Shown here: piece after piece, positions 27,025 through 37,115 of the stretch
Position numbering within the stretch: position 1 is the first letter of the stretch
How the letters are laid out: the number at the start of each line of letters is the position of its first letter
DNA from: Deinococcus aquatilis DSM 23025
GTDB taxonomy: Bacteria > Deinococcota > Deinococci > Deinococcales > Deinococcaceae
DNA: 64,000 bases
Reading direction: 5' to 3'
NCBI RefSeq assembly: GCF_000378445.1
Contig: NZ_KB899718.1
Coordinates: 1 to 64,000 of the forward strand
Notes under the pieces: generated by a model
Told to the model about the DNA's origin: nothing
Seen by the model: only the letters and a program-made list of their open reading frames with translations
Database searches by the model: none
Position numbers and translations under genes: made by a program

Positions 27025-28494
27025 CTACTCCAGTCGCGTCACTTCCCGCTCCGGCTCCCCGGCCCGGTGCGCTTCCATCAGCGCGGCCAGTGCCCGCCCC
27101 CGGTGACTGATGGCGCGTTTTTCGGCCAGGCTCATTTCGGCCAGCGTGCGCGTTTCCCCGTCGGGCACGAAGAGGGGATCGTAGCCGAAGCCGCCCTCAC
27201 CGCGTGGGCCTTCCAGAATCACGCCGGGCACTTCTCCCCGGTAGGATTCGAGGTGGCCGTCCGGGTAGGCCAGAATGACCACGCTGACGAACTTGGCGCG
27301 GCGGTTGGTTTTACCGCGCAGGCGCTCCAGCAGGTACATGTTGCGGTCCAGGTCGCTGGTGCGGTTGCCGTAGCGGGCCGAATACACGCCCGGTTCGCCG
27401 CCCAGGGCCTCCACTTCCAGGCCGGAATCGTCGGCCAGCGCGGTGCGGTTCATGGTAATGGCGGCGGCGCAGGCTTTCATGGCGGCGTTTTCTTCGTAGG
27501 TCACGCCAGTTTCTTCGGGCATCGGGAAGGCTCCCATGCCGTCCATCTGCCAGTTCAGGCCGCCGAGGGCTTCCTCAATCTCGCGCACTTTTCCGGCGTT
27601 TCCAGTCGCAACCACGACTCGTTTGCGGGTGGGGGCAGTGGGATTTCCAGTGGGACGGGAGTTGGCGTCGTTCGTCATCTCTCCGAGTGTAGGCGAGGCA
27701 GCCCCTCCTCCGCGTGAAGTTTCGTGATCCCCGTCGGCCAGGGCTGTTGCCCCCATCAGGGGGATGTCGGCCCGCACACGCCAGCGCGTCTCACCCGCCC
27801 GCCGCTCGAACAGGGTCACGCCCGCATAACTCTGGGAATGAAAAGGAGCCAGCCGCGCTTCCAACTCATGCCGCATCCGTTCGGGGTCGTGGCCGCTGTA
27901 GGGCTGCGCCAGCGTAAAGTGTGGCTGCCAGGAATCCAGTCCACGCGGGGTATGCAGCAGTTGCATCCGTGCCTGCTCGTGGGGGCGGGCGTATTTGCCC
28001 TCGCGCACCTCCCAGTCAAAGGGCGAGGCACTCACATACGGTGCGAGGCGGGCCGAGAGCAGCGTGTGCAGCACGGTCAGGGCTGGGCTGGCATTCAGGC
28101 GCAGCACCCAGACTTTGCCGTCTTCCCACGCTTCTACCCGTCCTCCCGACAGCCCCAGAAACGCGCCGGGCGTCAGGCAGGCCACGCACGCCCGCACCTC
28201 GGCCTCGATCTGCGGCCAGTTGGCTGGGTCGGTGCTGAACGCCTCCGTAACGGTCAGGTGAAACCCGTAGGGTCTGGCGTCAGTTTGCCATTCTGAGCGC
28301 ATAAATTCAGGCATCGGCACGGTCTGACCCGCCCGCACGTCATAGCCCAGCAGCCCCGAGCCGACCCGGTACAGGTCGCTGACCGCCGGAGGACAGAGGT
28401 ACACGGCAAACTTCGTTTCCTGATCAGGGTGGCCGAGAAGCGCGGGTTGAGGAGGGCCAGACGGTTGGTTTCCGGCTGAATCTGAAGTGGACAT
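27025..28494 (-). CDS. fusion of DUF1045-like 2H phosphoesterase and RdgB/HAM1 NTP pyrophosphatase
   Basis: One open frame of 489 aa joins two enzymes. Residues about 25-255 are a 2H phosphoesterase resembling DUF1045, with the two HxT motifs FHLTV and HFTLAQ and the DUF1045-like start KFAVYLCPP. Residues about 288-489 are RdgB, which hydrolyses XTP/dITP to monophosphates and keeps damaged purines out of DNA: VVVATGNAGKVREIEEAL, LADDSGLEVEALGGEPGVYSARY, GEGGFGYDPLF and EKRAISHRGRAL. The linker is Gly/Ser/Thr-rich. TAGACT lies 6 nt before the ATG at 28494. A second leaderless box precedes an internal ATG at 27678, which would give RdgB alone (217 aa). Both products may be made. Confidence 0.85.
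   Translation of the reverse strand: MSTSDSAGNQPSGPPQPALLGHPDQETKFAVYLCPPAVSDLYRVGSGLLGYDVRAGQTVPMPEFMRSEWQTDARPYGFHLTVTEAFSTDPANWPQIEAEVRACVACLTPGAFLGLSGGRVEAWEDGKVWVLRLNASPALTVLHTLLSARLAPYVSASPFDWEVREGKYARPHEQARMQLLHTPRGLDSWQPHFTLAQPYSGHDPERMRHELEARLAPFHSQSYAGVTLFERRAGETRWRVRADIPLMGATALADGDHETSRGGGAASPTLGEMTNDANSRPTGNPTAPTRKRVVVATGNAGKVREIEEALGGLNWQMDGMGAFPMPEETGVTYEENAAMKACAAAITMNRTALADDSGLEVEALGGEPGVYSARYGNRTSDLDRNMYLLERLRGKTNRRAKFVSVVILAYPDGHLESYRGEVPGVILEGPRGEGGFGYDPLFVPDGETRTLAEMSLAEKRAISHRGRALAALMEAHRAGEPEREVTRLE
27686..27691 (-). promoter_or_regulatory. internal leaderless promoter for RdgB
   Basis: TACACT on the minus strand lies exactly 7 nt before the in-frame ATG at 27678, the spacing of the other leaderless genes here. 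The seven bases (cggagag) are also weakly Shine-Dalgarno-like. From this ATG the product is a normal-length 217-aa RdgB. Confidence 0.55.
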
Positions 28495-28644
28495 GAAGAA
28501 AGTCTAACGTTCTGCTCTGACTAAATTGGGACGCTACCTTTCCCCTGTAGAAAGTGCCGGAACCACAGCCTGAAAACGTCTCATGAAAGTGCTCTGGCTG
28601 CGGTGAATCTCAACCCCTGCTGTTTTCAAACAAGCTTCCGTTGT

Positions 28645-31260
28645 TTACAGCCGGGCGTCCAGCGGATCGCTTTCCAGCGCCAGGACACCCAGCACACATT
28701 CCTGTACGTTGCTGGTGCTTGCGCCCTCGGCCAGCCGCGCCAGCCCCTCCAGCCCCAGATGAAATTCGCGCAATGCCCGCGCTCGCTTGGCCCCCAGTGC
28801 CCGCGCCCGCAGCCGTTTGAGGTTGTCTGGGCGGGTGTATTCCGGGCCGTAGATGATTCGCAGATATTCGCGCCCGCGCACCTTCACGGCGGGTTGCAGG
28901 CTGCGGTTCTCGGCATCCAGAAAGGTGAGCGGCTTGACGACCATGCCCTCACTGCCCGCTTCCGTCAGCGCGTGCCACCAGGCCTCGGCCCCGGCCACGG
29001 CTGCCGGATCGCTGAGGGCCACCACGCGGTAATCGGTGCGGCCAAACAGCCCCGGATCGGCGTCGGCCAGCCTGCCCAGCGTGTTCAGGTGCCAGAGGTG
29101 GTCCTTGTCGCTGTGCACGCCCCCCGCCGAGGCCAGTAGGTGAAAGGGCCGAATCTGCACGTCGTCCACGCCGTCTACCCGGCGCACATAGGCGCGGTAA
29201 GCCTCGCGGTAGGCGTGCAGCGCGGCGGCCCGTTCCTCGGTACTCGTCTGAAGGGCGGCCACATCCAGCCCACGCTCGGCAGCCTGGGCCAGAGCAGCGG
29301 CGGCAGCGGGCAGCACGGCGTTTCCGGCGGCTCCCACGACGGCGTATTGCCCGCGCAGCAGCTCTCCGGCCTTCAGGCTCCACGGCAAGATTTCGGCGTC
29401 CAGCACGGCCCAGTCTGACTGGAGGGTGTCCCACAGGCCCGCAGCTTCGGCGGCAGCGTGGGCGCGGGCCAGAATGAGGGCTTCCCAGTCGGCCCCATTC
29501 CGACCAGACACGGCCCCAGCAAAAAAGGCCCGCCCGGTGCGCGTATAAATCCGGCCTGTGCGGTCAGGCGCACCTTCTCTCCCAAACACCCGCTGGGCGG
29601 CTTCCCCGGTGCGGGCCAGCACCAGCACGGCGCGGCTGCCCATGTGTTTTTCCTGACAGATGACTTCCGGCACGCCCTGAGCGCGGTAATAGGCCCACGC
29701 CTCGGCGGGATGTTCCAGATACTCGGGCTGGCTGCTGGTTTCCACCGGACTCATGGTGGGCGGCAGATACACGCCCCAGCCGGGTTCTATCCCGAATCGG
29801 CTCCACAGTTCCACGGCGGCCATGCGCTCGCCGCCCTTCACCAGAATGCCGCCAAAGGTGCGGGTATGAATCTTCCCCGGCTGGCTGAAGGTGGCGAGAT
29901 CGAAGGTGGCGGCTTCGGCGGCCTCGGCTTCGGCCAGCGGGCGCGGGGGCACGACGTACTGGGCATGGGCCGCCACGCTCACCAACTCCTGCTCGGGGTA
30001 GCGCAGCGCCGTCAGGTGGCCGCCAAACGCGCACCCGGTATCGATGTCGATGGTGCGGTTGACCCACACCGGGCGGGCCACCGGGGTATGGCCGTAGATG
30101 ACCTGTGCCGCGCCCTTGTAGGTGCGTGCCCAGTCGCGGCGCACCGGGAGGCCCAGATCATCTTTGCTGCCGTCTACATCGCCGTACAGGGCAAAACTCC
30201 GCACCCGGCCCGAGCTGCGGCCCTGATACTGTTCGGGCAACCCCGCGTGGGCGACCACCACCCGCCCGCCGTCCAGCACGAGGTGGCTTACGAGGCGCTC
30301 TATGAAGGTCTTGACCTCGCGTTTGAAGTCCTCGCCCTCTTTCTCCAGCGCGGCCAGAGTCGCGTCCAGACCGTGCAGCGCCCGAACCGCTTTGCCCTCC
30401 AGCGCCCGCTTCAGCTTTTCGTCGTGGTTGCCGGGCACGCACAGCGCCGCGCCTGCCCTGACCATCTTCATCACCAGCCGCAGCACGCCCACACTGTCTG
30501 GCCCCCGGTCCACAAGGTCGCCCACAAAGACGGCGGTGCGGCCCTGCGGGTGCATGAAGTGTTCAGTTTCTGGGCTTTCGCCGTGGGGCACGTAGCCCAG
30601 CCGGGTCAGCAGTTCGCGCAGTTCGGGCAGGCAGCCGTGGACATCGCCAATAAAGTCGAATGGCCCGGTCAGGTCGCGGCGGTTGGTGTGCAGGGGCACG
30701 CGCCGTACCTGCGCCGCATTGACCTCCATTTCCGAGCGCAAGACCCACACATGCCGGAAGCCCTCCTTGCCCAGCCCGCGCAGGGTGCGCCGAAGCTCGG
30801 TCATCTGCCGCACGATCACCGACGCCGGAAAATCCCGGTCAGGGCGGGCCGCGTGCCGTGCTTCCAGCGTGCTGCGCGGCAGATCCAGCACAATCGCCAC
30901 AGGCAACACGTCGTGCGCCCGTGCTAAATCCACCAGCGTTCGGCGGTCATCGGGGCGTACGCTGGTCGCGTCTATCACGGTCAGGCGGCCCCGGCTCAGG
31001 CGTTTGCCCGCCACATAAAACAGGCTTTCAAAGGCGTCTTTGGTGGCCTCCAGGCTGTTTTCATCATCGCTGACGAGGGCGCGGAAGGCGTCGCTGCTCA
31101 GCACTTCCGAAGTTAGAAAGTGCCGTGCCGCGAAGCTGCTTTTGCCCGCCGACGACGCGCCGATCAGGGCAACGAGGGCCAGTTCGGGCAGGCCGATTTC
31201 GGGCGGGGTGGTGTCTGTGGGGACCAGGGCAGGGGCGGCGGGAGTGAGTGGATCGGTCAT
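28645..31260 (-). CDS. pnkp: bacterial Pnkp: polynucleotide kinase / 2',3'-phosphatase / RNA ligase
   Basis: An 871-aa three-domain RNA-repair enzyme, the same size as Clostridium Pnkp. Residues 1-180 are the 5'-kinase with P-loop GASSAGKSS (34-42). Residues about 205-420 are the metallophosphatase: FIGDVHGCLPEL, FVGDLVDRGPDS, VPGNHDEK and the closing YGHTPV. Residues about 460-871 are the nucleotidyltransferase, with the adenylated Lys in EKHMGSRAV and a motif IV-like EGMVVKP. The enzyme heals 2',3'-cyclic-phosphate and 5'-OH ends. In other bacteria it needs Hen1 to ligate; no hen1 is adjacent here. A tgagg precedes the ATG. The 2H-RdgB gene lies 150 bp downstream on the same strand. Confidence 0.95.
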   Translation of the reverse strand: MTDPLTPAAPALVPTDTTPPEIGLPELALVALIGASSAGKSSFAARHFLTSEVLSSDAFRALVSDDENSLEATKDAFESLFYVAGKRLSRGRLTVIDATSVRPDDRRTLVDLARAHDVLPVAIVLDLPRSTLEARHAARPDRDFPASVIVRQMTELRRTLRGLGKEGFRHVWVLRSEMEVNAAQVRRVPLHTNRRDLTGPFDFIGDVHGCLPELRELLTRLGYVPHGESPETEHFMHPQGRTAVFVGDLVDRGPDSVGVLRLVMKMVRAGAALCVPGNHDEKLKRALEGKAVRALHGLDATLAALEKEGEDFKREVKTFIERLVSHLVLDGGRVVVAHAGLPEQYQGRSSGRVRSFALYGDVDGSKDDLGLPVRRDWARTYKGAAQVIYGHTPVARPVWVNRTIDIDTGCAFGGHLTALRYPEQELVSVAAHAQYVVPPRPLAEAEAAEAATFDLATFSQPGKIHTRTFGGILVKGGERMAAVELWSRFGIEPGWGVYLPPTMSPVETSSQPEYLEHPAEAWAYYRAQGVPEVICQEKHMGSRAVLVLARTGEAAQRVFGREGAPDRTGRIYTRTGRAFFAGAVSGRNGADWEALILARAHAAAEAAGLWDTLQSDWAVLDAEILPWSLKAGELLRGQYAVVGAAGNAVLPAAAAALAQAAERGLDVAALQTSTEERAAALHAYREAYRAYVRRVDGVDDVQIRPFHLLASAGGVHSDKDHLWHLNTLGRLADADPGLFGRTDYRVVALSDPAAVAGAEAWWHALTEAGSEGMVVKPLTFLDAENRSLQPAVKVRGREYLRIIYGPEYTRPDNLKRLRARALGAKRARALREFHLGLEGLARLAEGASTSNVQECVLGVLALESDPLDARL

Positions 31261-31704
31261 GCGGGAACCTCAGACCCGAATCCTTGCACATGCCGGGGTG
31301 GCGGGGCATGGGCTAGGTGGCTGAGGGGGATTTGGGGCTGAGTTGGGGTGGGGGAGAGAGGGGGGATTGTTGGTCTTCTGCCACGGCTTACCCCCACCCC
31401 CCAGCCCCCGCCCCCAAAGGGGTCAGGGGAGTTTTCGTTGCACTCGGCAGGAGTGATCTTGTTGCATTCTGGCTCGGTAGTTTCCCTCATCTGAAGCTGA
31501 ATCGCCAGTTCATTTTGGGCTGGAATTGGCCCGCCCACTGCGTGGACGACGGCCTCACACGGATTCGGGCGGGGACGGTGTGGGGTGGGATAACCCCGGT
31601 CTGCTGTGCAGCCAGTCCCCCTTAGAGGGAGCACAAAAGCAGTTGTCCTCCCCTCTAAGGGGGGGCATTGCGTCAGCAACGGGGGGGTTTACCCTTGCCG
31701 CCCG
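31261..31704. other. intergenic region with G/C-run repeats
   Basis: This 444-base gap between pnkp and ubiE/menG holds no gene that I can support. It contains long G and C runs (31310-31370 and 31390-31425) that could fold together, and an inverted repeat at 31616-31665. The runs are shared in style with other Deinococcus intergenic sequence. The pnkp promoter is not evident. Confidence 0.5.
31616..31665. repeat. inverted repeat, 15-bp arms
   Basis: tcccccttagaggga (31616-31630) is complemented by tcccctctaagggggg (31649-31665) around an 18-nt loop. Each arm is also partly self-complementary. There is no T-tract, so it is more like a small dispersed palindromic repeat than a terminator. Confidence 0.55.
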
Positions 31705-32469
31705 TTACCCCTTATCTCCCACATGGATCGCCGCGATTCCCGCACTCAGCAGCTTGAAGCGGGTGCGGAAGCCCGTGGCCCGCATCAGGCCCGCCAGCCG
31801 TTCAGGGTCGGGAAAGGCCAGTACGCTTTCGGGAAGGTAGGTATACGCCCCAGCATTGCCGCTGACCAAGGCCCCGATGCGCGGTAAAATCTGGCGGAAA
31901 TAGAAGCGGAACACGCTGCCGAACAGCCCAGCGCGTGGGGGCGGAAATTCTAGAATAACCAGCCGCCCATTCGGCCTCAAGACCCGGTGAAATTCGGCCA
32001 GCCCGCGTGCATAGTCGGCAAAGTTGCGGAAGCCGAACGCGCAGGTGATCACGTCGAAACTGGCGTCGGGGTACGGCAGATTCAGGGCGTCGCCCTCTTC
32101 CAGCAGAATGTCGATCTGGCGGGAGGTGGCCTTCTCGCGGCCAATCGCCAGCATTTCGGGCACGAAGTCGCTGCCGATGACCTCGGCTTCTGGGGCTGCG
32201 GTTTTAAGTTCCAGCGCAAAATCTGCCGTGCCCGTCGCCACATCCAGCACCCGTGCGCCCTTCCCGCTCGGCCCCGTCAGTGCCAGGGCTTCGCGGGTGG
32301 CTTCTCGCCGCCAGGAGCGATCTATGCCGAGGCTCAGCACCCGGTTCAGCAGGTCGTAGCGGGGCGCGATGCTGGCAAACATGGCCTGCACGTCGCGGCC
32401 CTTGTCCTGCTTGTCTCCGACGGGGGGCATCGAGGCGGGCGGCACGGAGCTGGGCGGCGGGGCATTCAT
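31705..32469 (-). CDS. menG: demethylmenaquinone methyltransferase (UbiE/MenG)
   Basis: A 254-aa SAM-dependent C-methyltransferase that makes menaquinone from demethylmenaquinone, the respiratory quinone expected in Deinococcus. Family signatures are FASIAPRYDLLNRVLSLGID (residues 31-50), motif I VLDVATGTADFALEL, and FGFRNFADYARGLAEFHRVLRPNGRLVILEFPPP. It carries an N-terminal Pro/Ser-rich tail of about 20 residues. The leaderless promoter TATCAT lies 7 nt before the ATG. Confidence 0.94.
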   Translation of the reverse strand: MNAPPPSSVPPASMPPVGDKQDKGRDVQAMFASIAPRYDLLNRVLSLGIDRSWRREATREALALTGPSGKGARVLDVATGTADFALELKTAAPEAEVIGSDFVPEMLAIGREKATSRQIDILLEEGDALNLPYPDASFDVITCAFGFRNFADYARGLAEFHRVLRPNGRLVILEFPPPRAGLFGSVFRFYFRQILPRIGALVSGNAGAYTYLPESVLAFPDPERLAGLMRATGFRTRFKLLSAGIAAIHVGDKG

Positions 32470-32515
32470 GGCGTTGATGATAGGCGCGGGGGCGGGGGCG
32501 TGTGGCCCTGGGTGT

Positions 32516-32934
32516 TTACTTCAGACGAAATAAGCCCGCTGAGCTGATCTGAAACCCGCACCCGGCATAAAAGTCTGTCAGGTGCGGCTCGAAGTCCACA
32601 TGCAACCATTCCAAGGCTCCGGTTCGGGCAGCCTCGGCAGCGCGGCGCACCAACTGGGTTCCGATGCCGCGCCGCTGCCAATCGGGATGCACGCTGGTGT
32701 CCAGCAAAAAGGCGTGTACGCCGCCGTCCCACGCCACATTGACGAAGCCCACCAAAACCGCGCCGTCGTGGGCCGTGATCCACGTCAGGCTGCGTTCCAG
32801 CACGGGTGTCCACCACAGCCCATCATCCGATCCGCCCCACGCCGCCTCCCGCAGTTTGCCCAACTCGGCAACGTCAAAGGCAGCCAGCTCGGGCGCGGTC
32901 CAGACGCGGTAACTGATGGGATTGGTGGTGGGGG

Positions 32935-32938
<4 letters not shown>
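32516..32938 (-). CDS. GNAT-family N-acetyltransferase
   Basis: A 140-aa acetyltransferase. The acetyl-CoA pyrophosphate-binding motif is HPDWQRRGIGTQLVRRAAEAA near residues 83-103, and the C-terminal FYAGCGF strand is typical. The substrate is unknown. Its ATG overlaps the stop of the upstream kbl-type gene (ATGA), so translation is coupled and the two products may act together. Confidence 0.88.
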
Positions 32939-34125
<1,187 letters not shown>

Positions 34126-34517
34126 GCTGTGCAGTTTAGGGTGTGGGGGTGGAGGTTGTCCGGTTCGGGCAGACATGCCGCTATCAGTACATGCGGTGCG
34201 GGTTTGTGAATTGGTCGGCCAGTTGCGTACCCGGCTCTTTCCGTGGTCTGATTCACGTCCAGACCGTCAGAACCTTTGTGATAAATGCTCTAAAAGTGCC
34301 GCAGGTGAAACAAAAATGTAAGGCAGACGCTTTTATACTCGCGTGAGGATTTCTCACGTTGCTCACCCGTGTTGCTCCGGAAGAGGCCGATTCAGACGGG
34401 GTATGCCGCTCTTGCCGATGCGCCGCAGCCTCCTTCCGCCTGACCCCCTCGCCCTCCGGAGCACGCTCCTGATCCCTCCGCCCTTTTCTGCCCGCCCCTT
34501 CTTCTGAGGTTCTTGCC
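34126..34517. other. divergent intergenic region and leader of the Roadblock operon
   Basis: A 392-base gap. On the minus side it carries the leaderless kbl -10 box (34133-34138). On the plus side TATACT (34334-34339) is a good -10 box without a clear -35. It is followed at once by a small hairpin cgtgag/ctcacg (34342-34358). The resulting leader of about 170 nt is pyrimidine-rich and ends in tgaggtt before the ATG at 34518. No gene is seen in it. Confidence 0.5.
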
Positions 34518-35252
34518 ATGACGAACGCTGTGTACTCCATGATTGTGCGTGCCCTTGCAGGCAGTGTGTCTGAACGTGCCGCCGAAACAATGCTGCGTGC
34601 CGCGCTGCGCGAACAGAACCTGACTTCGGAAGGCGTCAGCGCCCTGGAGATGCAGCGGGTACTGTCGGGGCCGCTGCTCAACCGCCTGTCCACGGTGTTG
34701 CCGCAGGCCCGCGCCCGCGCCGAGTTGCAGGCTCTTGCCAGCCGCCTGGAGGTGCAGTACCCCAAAGCGCCGACCCTGTTCAACGACACCCGCCCGGTGG
34801 CTGCCTGGGATGAAAACCCCGTGATGACCAATACCCGCTGGGACGACCTGCCGCACCTGAACGCCGACGATTTTGAGTTTGACGACCCCGACTACACCGG
34901 GCCAGCGGAAATCAAGACCTACGCGCTCGACTCGGCCAGCGGTCAGGACGACCTGATTCTGGATTTTGCCCGGATGCAGGGCGTGCTGGGTGTGATGGTG
35001 TGCCGCTCTACCGGAGAGGTGTTGCGCGTGCGGGCGCTACGGGATGCGGCGGGCCTCAGCGGGGTCATTGCGGCCACCGCCATGCTGTTTCAAAAACGTT
35101 CCCTGACCCTGATGTCGGCGGATCTGGGCGGCCAGACGGTATGCATGAGGCCGCTGGGACAGTATTGCCTGGCCGTGGTGGCGGGGCCGAATATCAATGT
35201 GGGACGCTTACTGGCCGAGCTGGGTCAGGTTCAGGTCCGGGTGACCGCATGA
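34518..35252 (+). CDS. Roadblock/LC7-domain protein with N-terminal helical domain
   Basis: A 244-aa cytoplasmic protein. Residues about 150-240 have the Roadblock/LC7 pattern (FARMQGVLGVMVCRSTGEVL, GLSGVIAATAMLFQKRSLTL, YCLAVVAGPNINVGRLL). Such domains usually regulate or scaffold small Ras-like GTPases such as MglA. Residues about 8-80 form a helical domain that resembles the N-terminus of the coiled-coil protein at 37116 (both have VR.L...VS.RA.E..L). An acidic linker (DDFEFDDPDYTG) joins the halves. No GTPase gene is nearby. The gene overlaps the next one by ATGA, so the products are likely made together. Confidence 0.8.
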   Translation: MTNAVYSMIVRALAGSVSERAAETMLRAALREQNLTSEGVSALEMQRVLSGPLLNRLSTVLPQARARAELQALASRLEVQYPKAPTLFNDTRPVAAWDENPVMTNTRWDDLPHLNADDFEFDDPDYTGPAEIKTYALDSASGQDDLILDFARMQGVLGVMVCRSTGEVLRVRALRDAAGLSGVIAATAMLFQKRSLTLMSADLGGQTVCMRPLGQYCLAVVAGPNINVGRLLAELGQVQVRVTA

Positions 35253-36913
35253 AGCTTGGCGAGGCTGTCAGGAAGATTGAAGCGGCACACGCAATGAGGC
35301 ACAGAGGCTGGGCCAAAGCTTCGGCCTGCGCCGCTGGCACGCTGATGCTGGCTGTGCTGGGCAGTGCGGGTGCCCAGGACCTGAGCGCCTATAACGCTGT
35401 TGCCACCAATCTGGACGCGGCCTATCAGACCAGCGGTACCAACGCGGAAGCCACCCTGACGCAGCTTGACCGGGCAACGGAATCGTTCAAGCAACTCGAA
35501 CCGACCCTCAGGAACCGTCAGATCGCGGGCGGGATCAGCGACGCACTTGCGGGCGCACGGGCGGCCCTGGCCCGCACACCCGCCGAGGTGCAGGCACAGG
35601 TTTTGCTGGCACGCGGCCTGATGCGCCGTGCCCTGCAAGACCAGACCCTGACCCTCCTGGCAGGTGCGCCAGCCAACGGCGACGCTCAACTGCGCGTGTT
35701 GGCGCGTGAGTTCGGCCTCAGCACGGCGGCGGCGCAGGCCCTCAGCACCGATGCGCGGGCTGGACGGCTGGAGCGCGTGGCCTGGCGCCTGCAACGTTCG
35801 GCCGCCCTTCAGGTCAGTGCGGCTCTGGCCTCGGCCCGCCCGGTTCGCAGCGGCGCGGCTTACCTGAATCTGGCGCGGGCCACCGGTTGGTTTACGGTGG
35901 TTCAGAACGCGCAGGGCGTCGGGACCCTCAAAGTAGAGCAGTTTACGGGGGCACTCCAGCAACTGTCCGCAGGCGAGACAGCGGCTCTGACCCAGTCGTT
36001 GACAGCGCTCAGAACCGGAACGGCGGCCCTGAACCGCGCTCTGGCGAATCCGCCGAAAGCAGTGGCAACGGGCAGCACCGGTGAGGGCAGCAACACGCCT
36101 GATTCCACTCCCGCCCCCATTCCACCCCCCATCACCACGCCGGAGCCGACGCCTGATACCACTCCCACGCCTCCTACTACCCCTGCACCTGCCACCACCG
36201 GAGCGCGGAGCATGGACGGCGTGTACGGCGCACTGGGCCGCGCCCTGAATGCGGCGAGCTATGCCGACGGCCCCGCTGTGCGAGCGGCGCTCGTTTCGGC
36301 TACGACGGCGCTGGCGACCACTTCCGAGGCCGTCAGGAGCGACAGCAGCTACCCCGACCTCGTGCAAGACCTGACTGCCGCCCAGGGTCGTCAGGCTCTG
36401 CGCCCCAGCGATATTCAGGCGCTGATCGGAGAGGTGGGCAACCTGGAACGCCGGGTCGCCGGGGAGCCTGTCAGCCTCCTGAATGCGGTGTCGGCAGGCG
36501 TATCCCGCTCGTTTGGCGGCTGGCTGCGGGTGGTAATGTTCGCGCTGCTGGCACTGCTGGCCTTTGTGCCTCTGTACCTGCTTAACCTTGCCTTCGGGGG
36601 CCGCAACACCTACTGGCGGGCCATTTCCGGGGGCCTGATTCTGCTGTTGCTGCCGCTGCTGCTTGAGGGTCTGTTGGGCCTGCTGGGCGCGGTGGGAGAC
36701 GCGGCGGGCGTGGGCTTCCTGCGTTCGGCCACCAACTTCAGCCTGTGGCAGGGCGCGTATGGATTACCGCTGTGGGCGCTGACCAGTGCGCTGGCTATCG
36801 GCCTGACCGCCTTCGGTTTCCGGGGCCTGTGCGAGCAGTTCGGACTGTTGGGCAAGCCCAGCATGCCCCAGAACGCCACCCAGCAGAGTCTGGACTGGGA
36901 CGAGGAAGTATGA
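35249..36913 (+). CDS. envelope protein with Pro/Thr linker and C-terminal membrane helices
   Basis: A 554-aa protein. An N-terminal signal or anchor segment (about residues 22-42, CAAGTLMLAVLGSAGA) is followed by about 250 residues of alpha-helical, Ala/Leu/Arg-rich sequence. A Pro/Thr linker (about 285-325, PEPTPDTTPTPPTTPAPA) and another helical block come next. At least three transmembrane helices lie in the last 130 residues (VVMFALLALLAFVPLYLLNL, AISGGLILLLLPLLLEGLLG, ALTSALAIGLTAFGF). No family is recognised. Its ATG overlaps the Roadblock stop codon. The pairing suggests a membrane partner of the Roadblock protein, but that is inference. Confidence 0.75.
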   Translation: MKLGEAVRKIEAAHAMRHRGWAKASACAAGTLMLAVLGSAGAQDLSAYNAVATNLDAAYQTSGTNAEATLTQLDRATESFKQLEPTLRNRQIAGGISDALAGARAALARTPAEVQAQVLLARGLMRRALQDQTLTLLAGAPANGDAQLRVLAREFGLSTAAAQALSTDARAGRLERVAWRLQRSAALQVSAALASARPVRSGAAYLNLARATGWFTVVQNAQGVGTLKVEQFTGALQQLSAGETAALTQSLTALRTGTAALNRALANPPKAVATGSTGEGSNTPDSTPAPIPPPITTPEPTPDTTPTPPTTPAPATTGARSMDGVYGALGRALNAASYADGPAVRAALVSATTALATTSEAVRSDSSYPDLVQDLTAAQGRQALRPSDIQALIGEVGNLERRVAGEPVSLLNAVSAGVSRSFGGWLRVVMFALLALLAFVPLYLLNLAFGGRNTYWRAISGGLILLLLPLLLEGLLGLLGAVGDAAGVGFLRSATNFSLWQGAYGLPLWALTSALAIGLTAFGFRGLCEQFGLLGKPSMPQNATQQSLDWDEEV

Positions 36914-37115
36914 ACTGGAGTCCGTCTGGGCACAGGAGTTTGACCAGTTCTGTCCTCGCCCGGAGCGCTGGCGGTGCAGCCACCACGTCTTCTCTGTTCA
37001 CCCCTCGCCATTTCTTACAGGCTGAATGCAGCCACGGGGCACCCTCCGGGACACAGCCGATGTCAATGACGAAAGCGACAACGACACGCTGTGGGCGCGG
37101 CAGTAGGCTGGGCGC

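Noticed and set aside
31405..31430. G/C runs as a terminator of menG or pnkp
   Set aside because: menG and pnkp are on the same strand, with menG upstream of pnkp; the folded C/G runs have no T-tract in the right place, so termination could not be supported.
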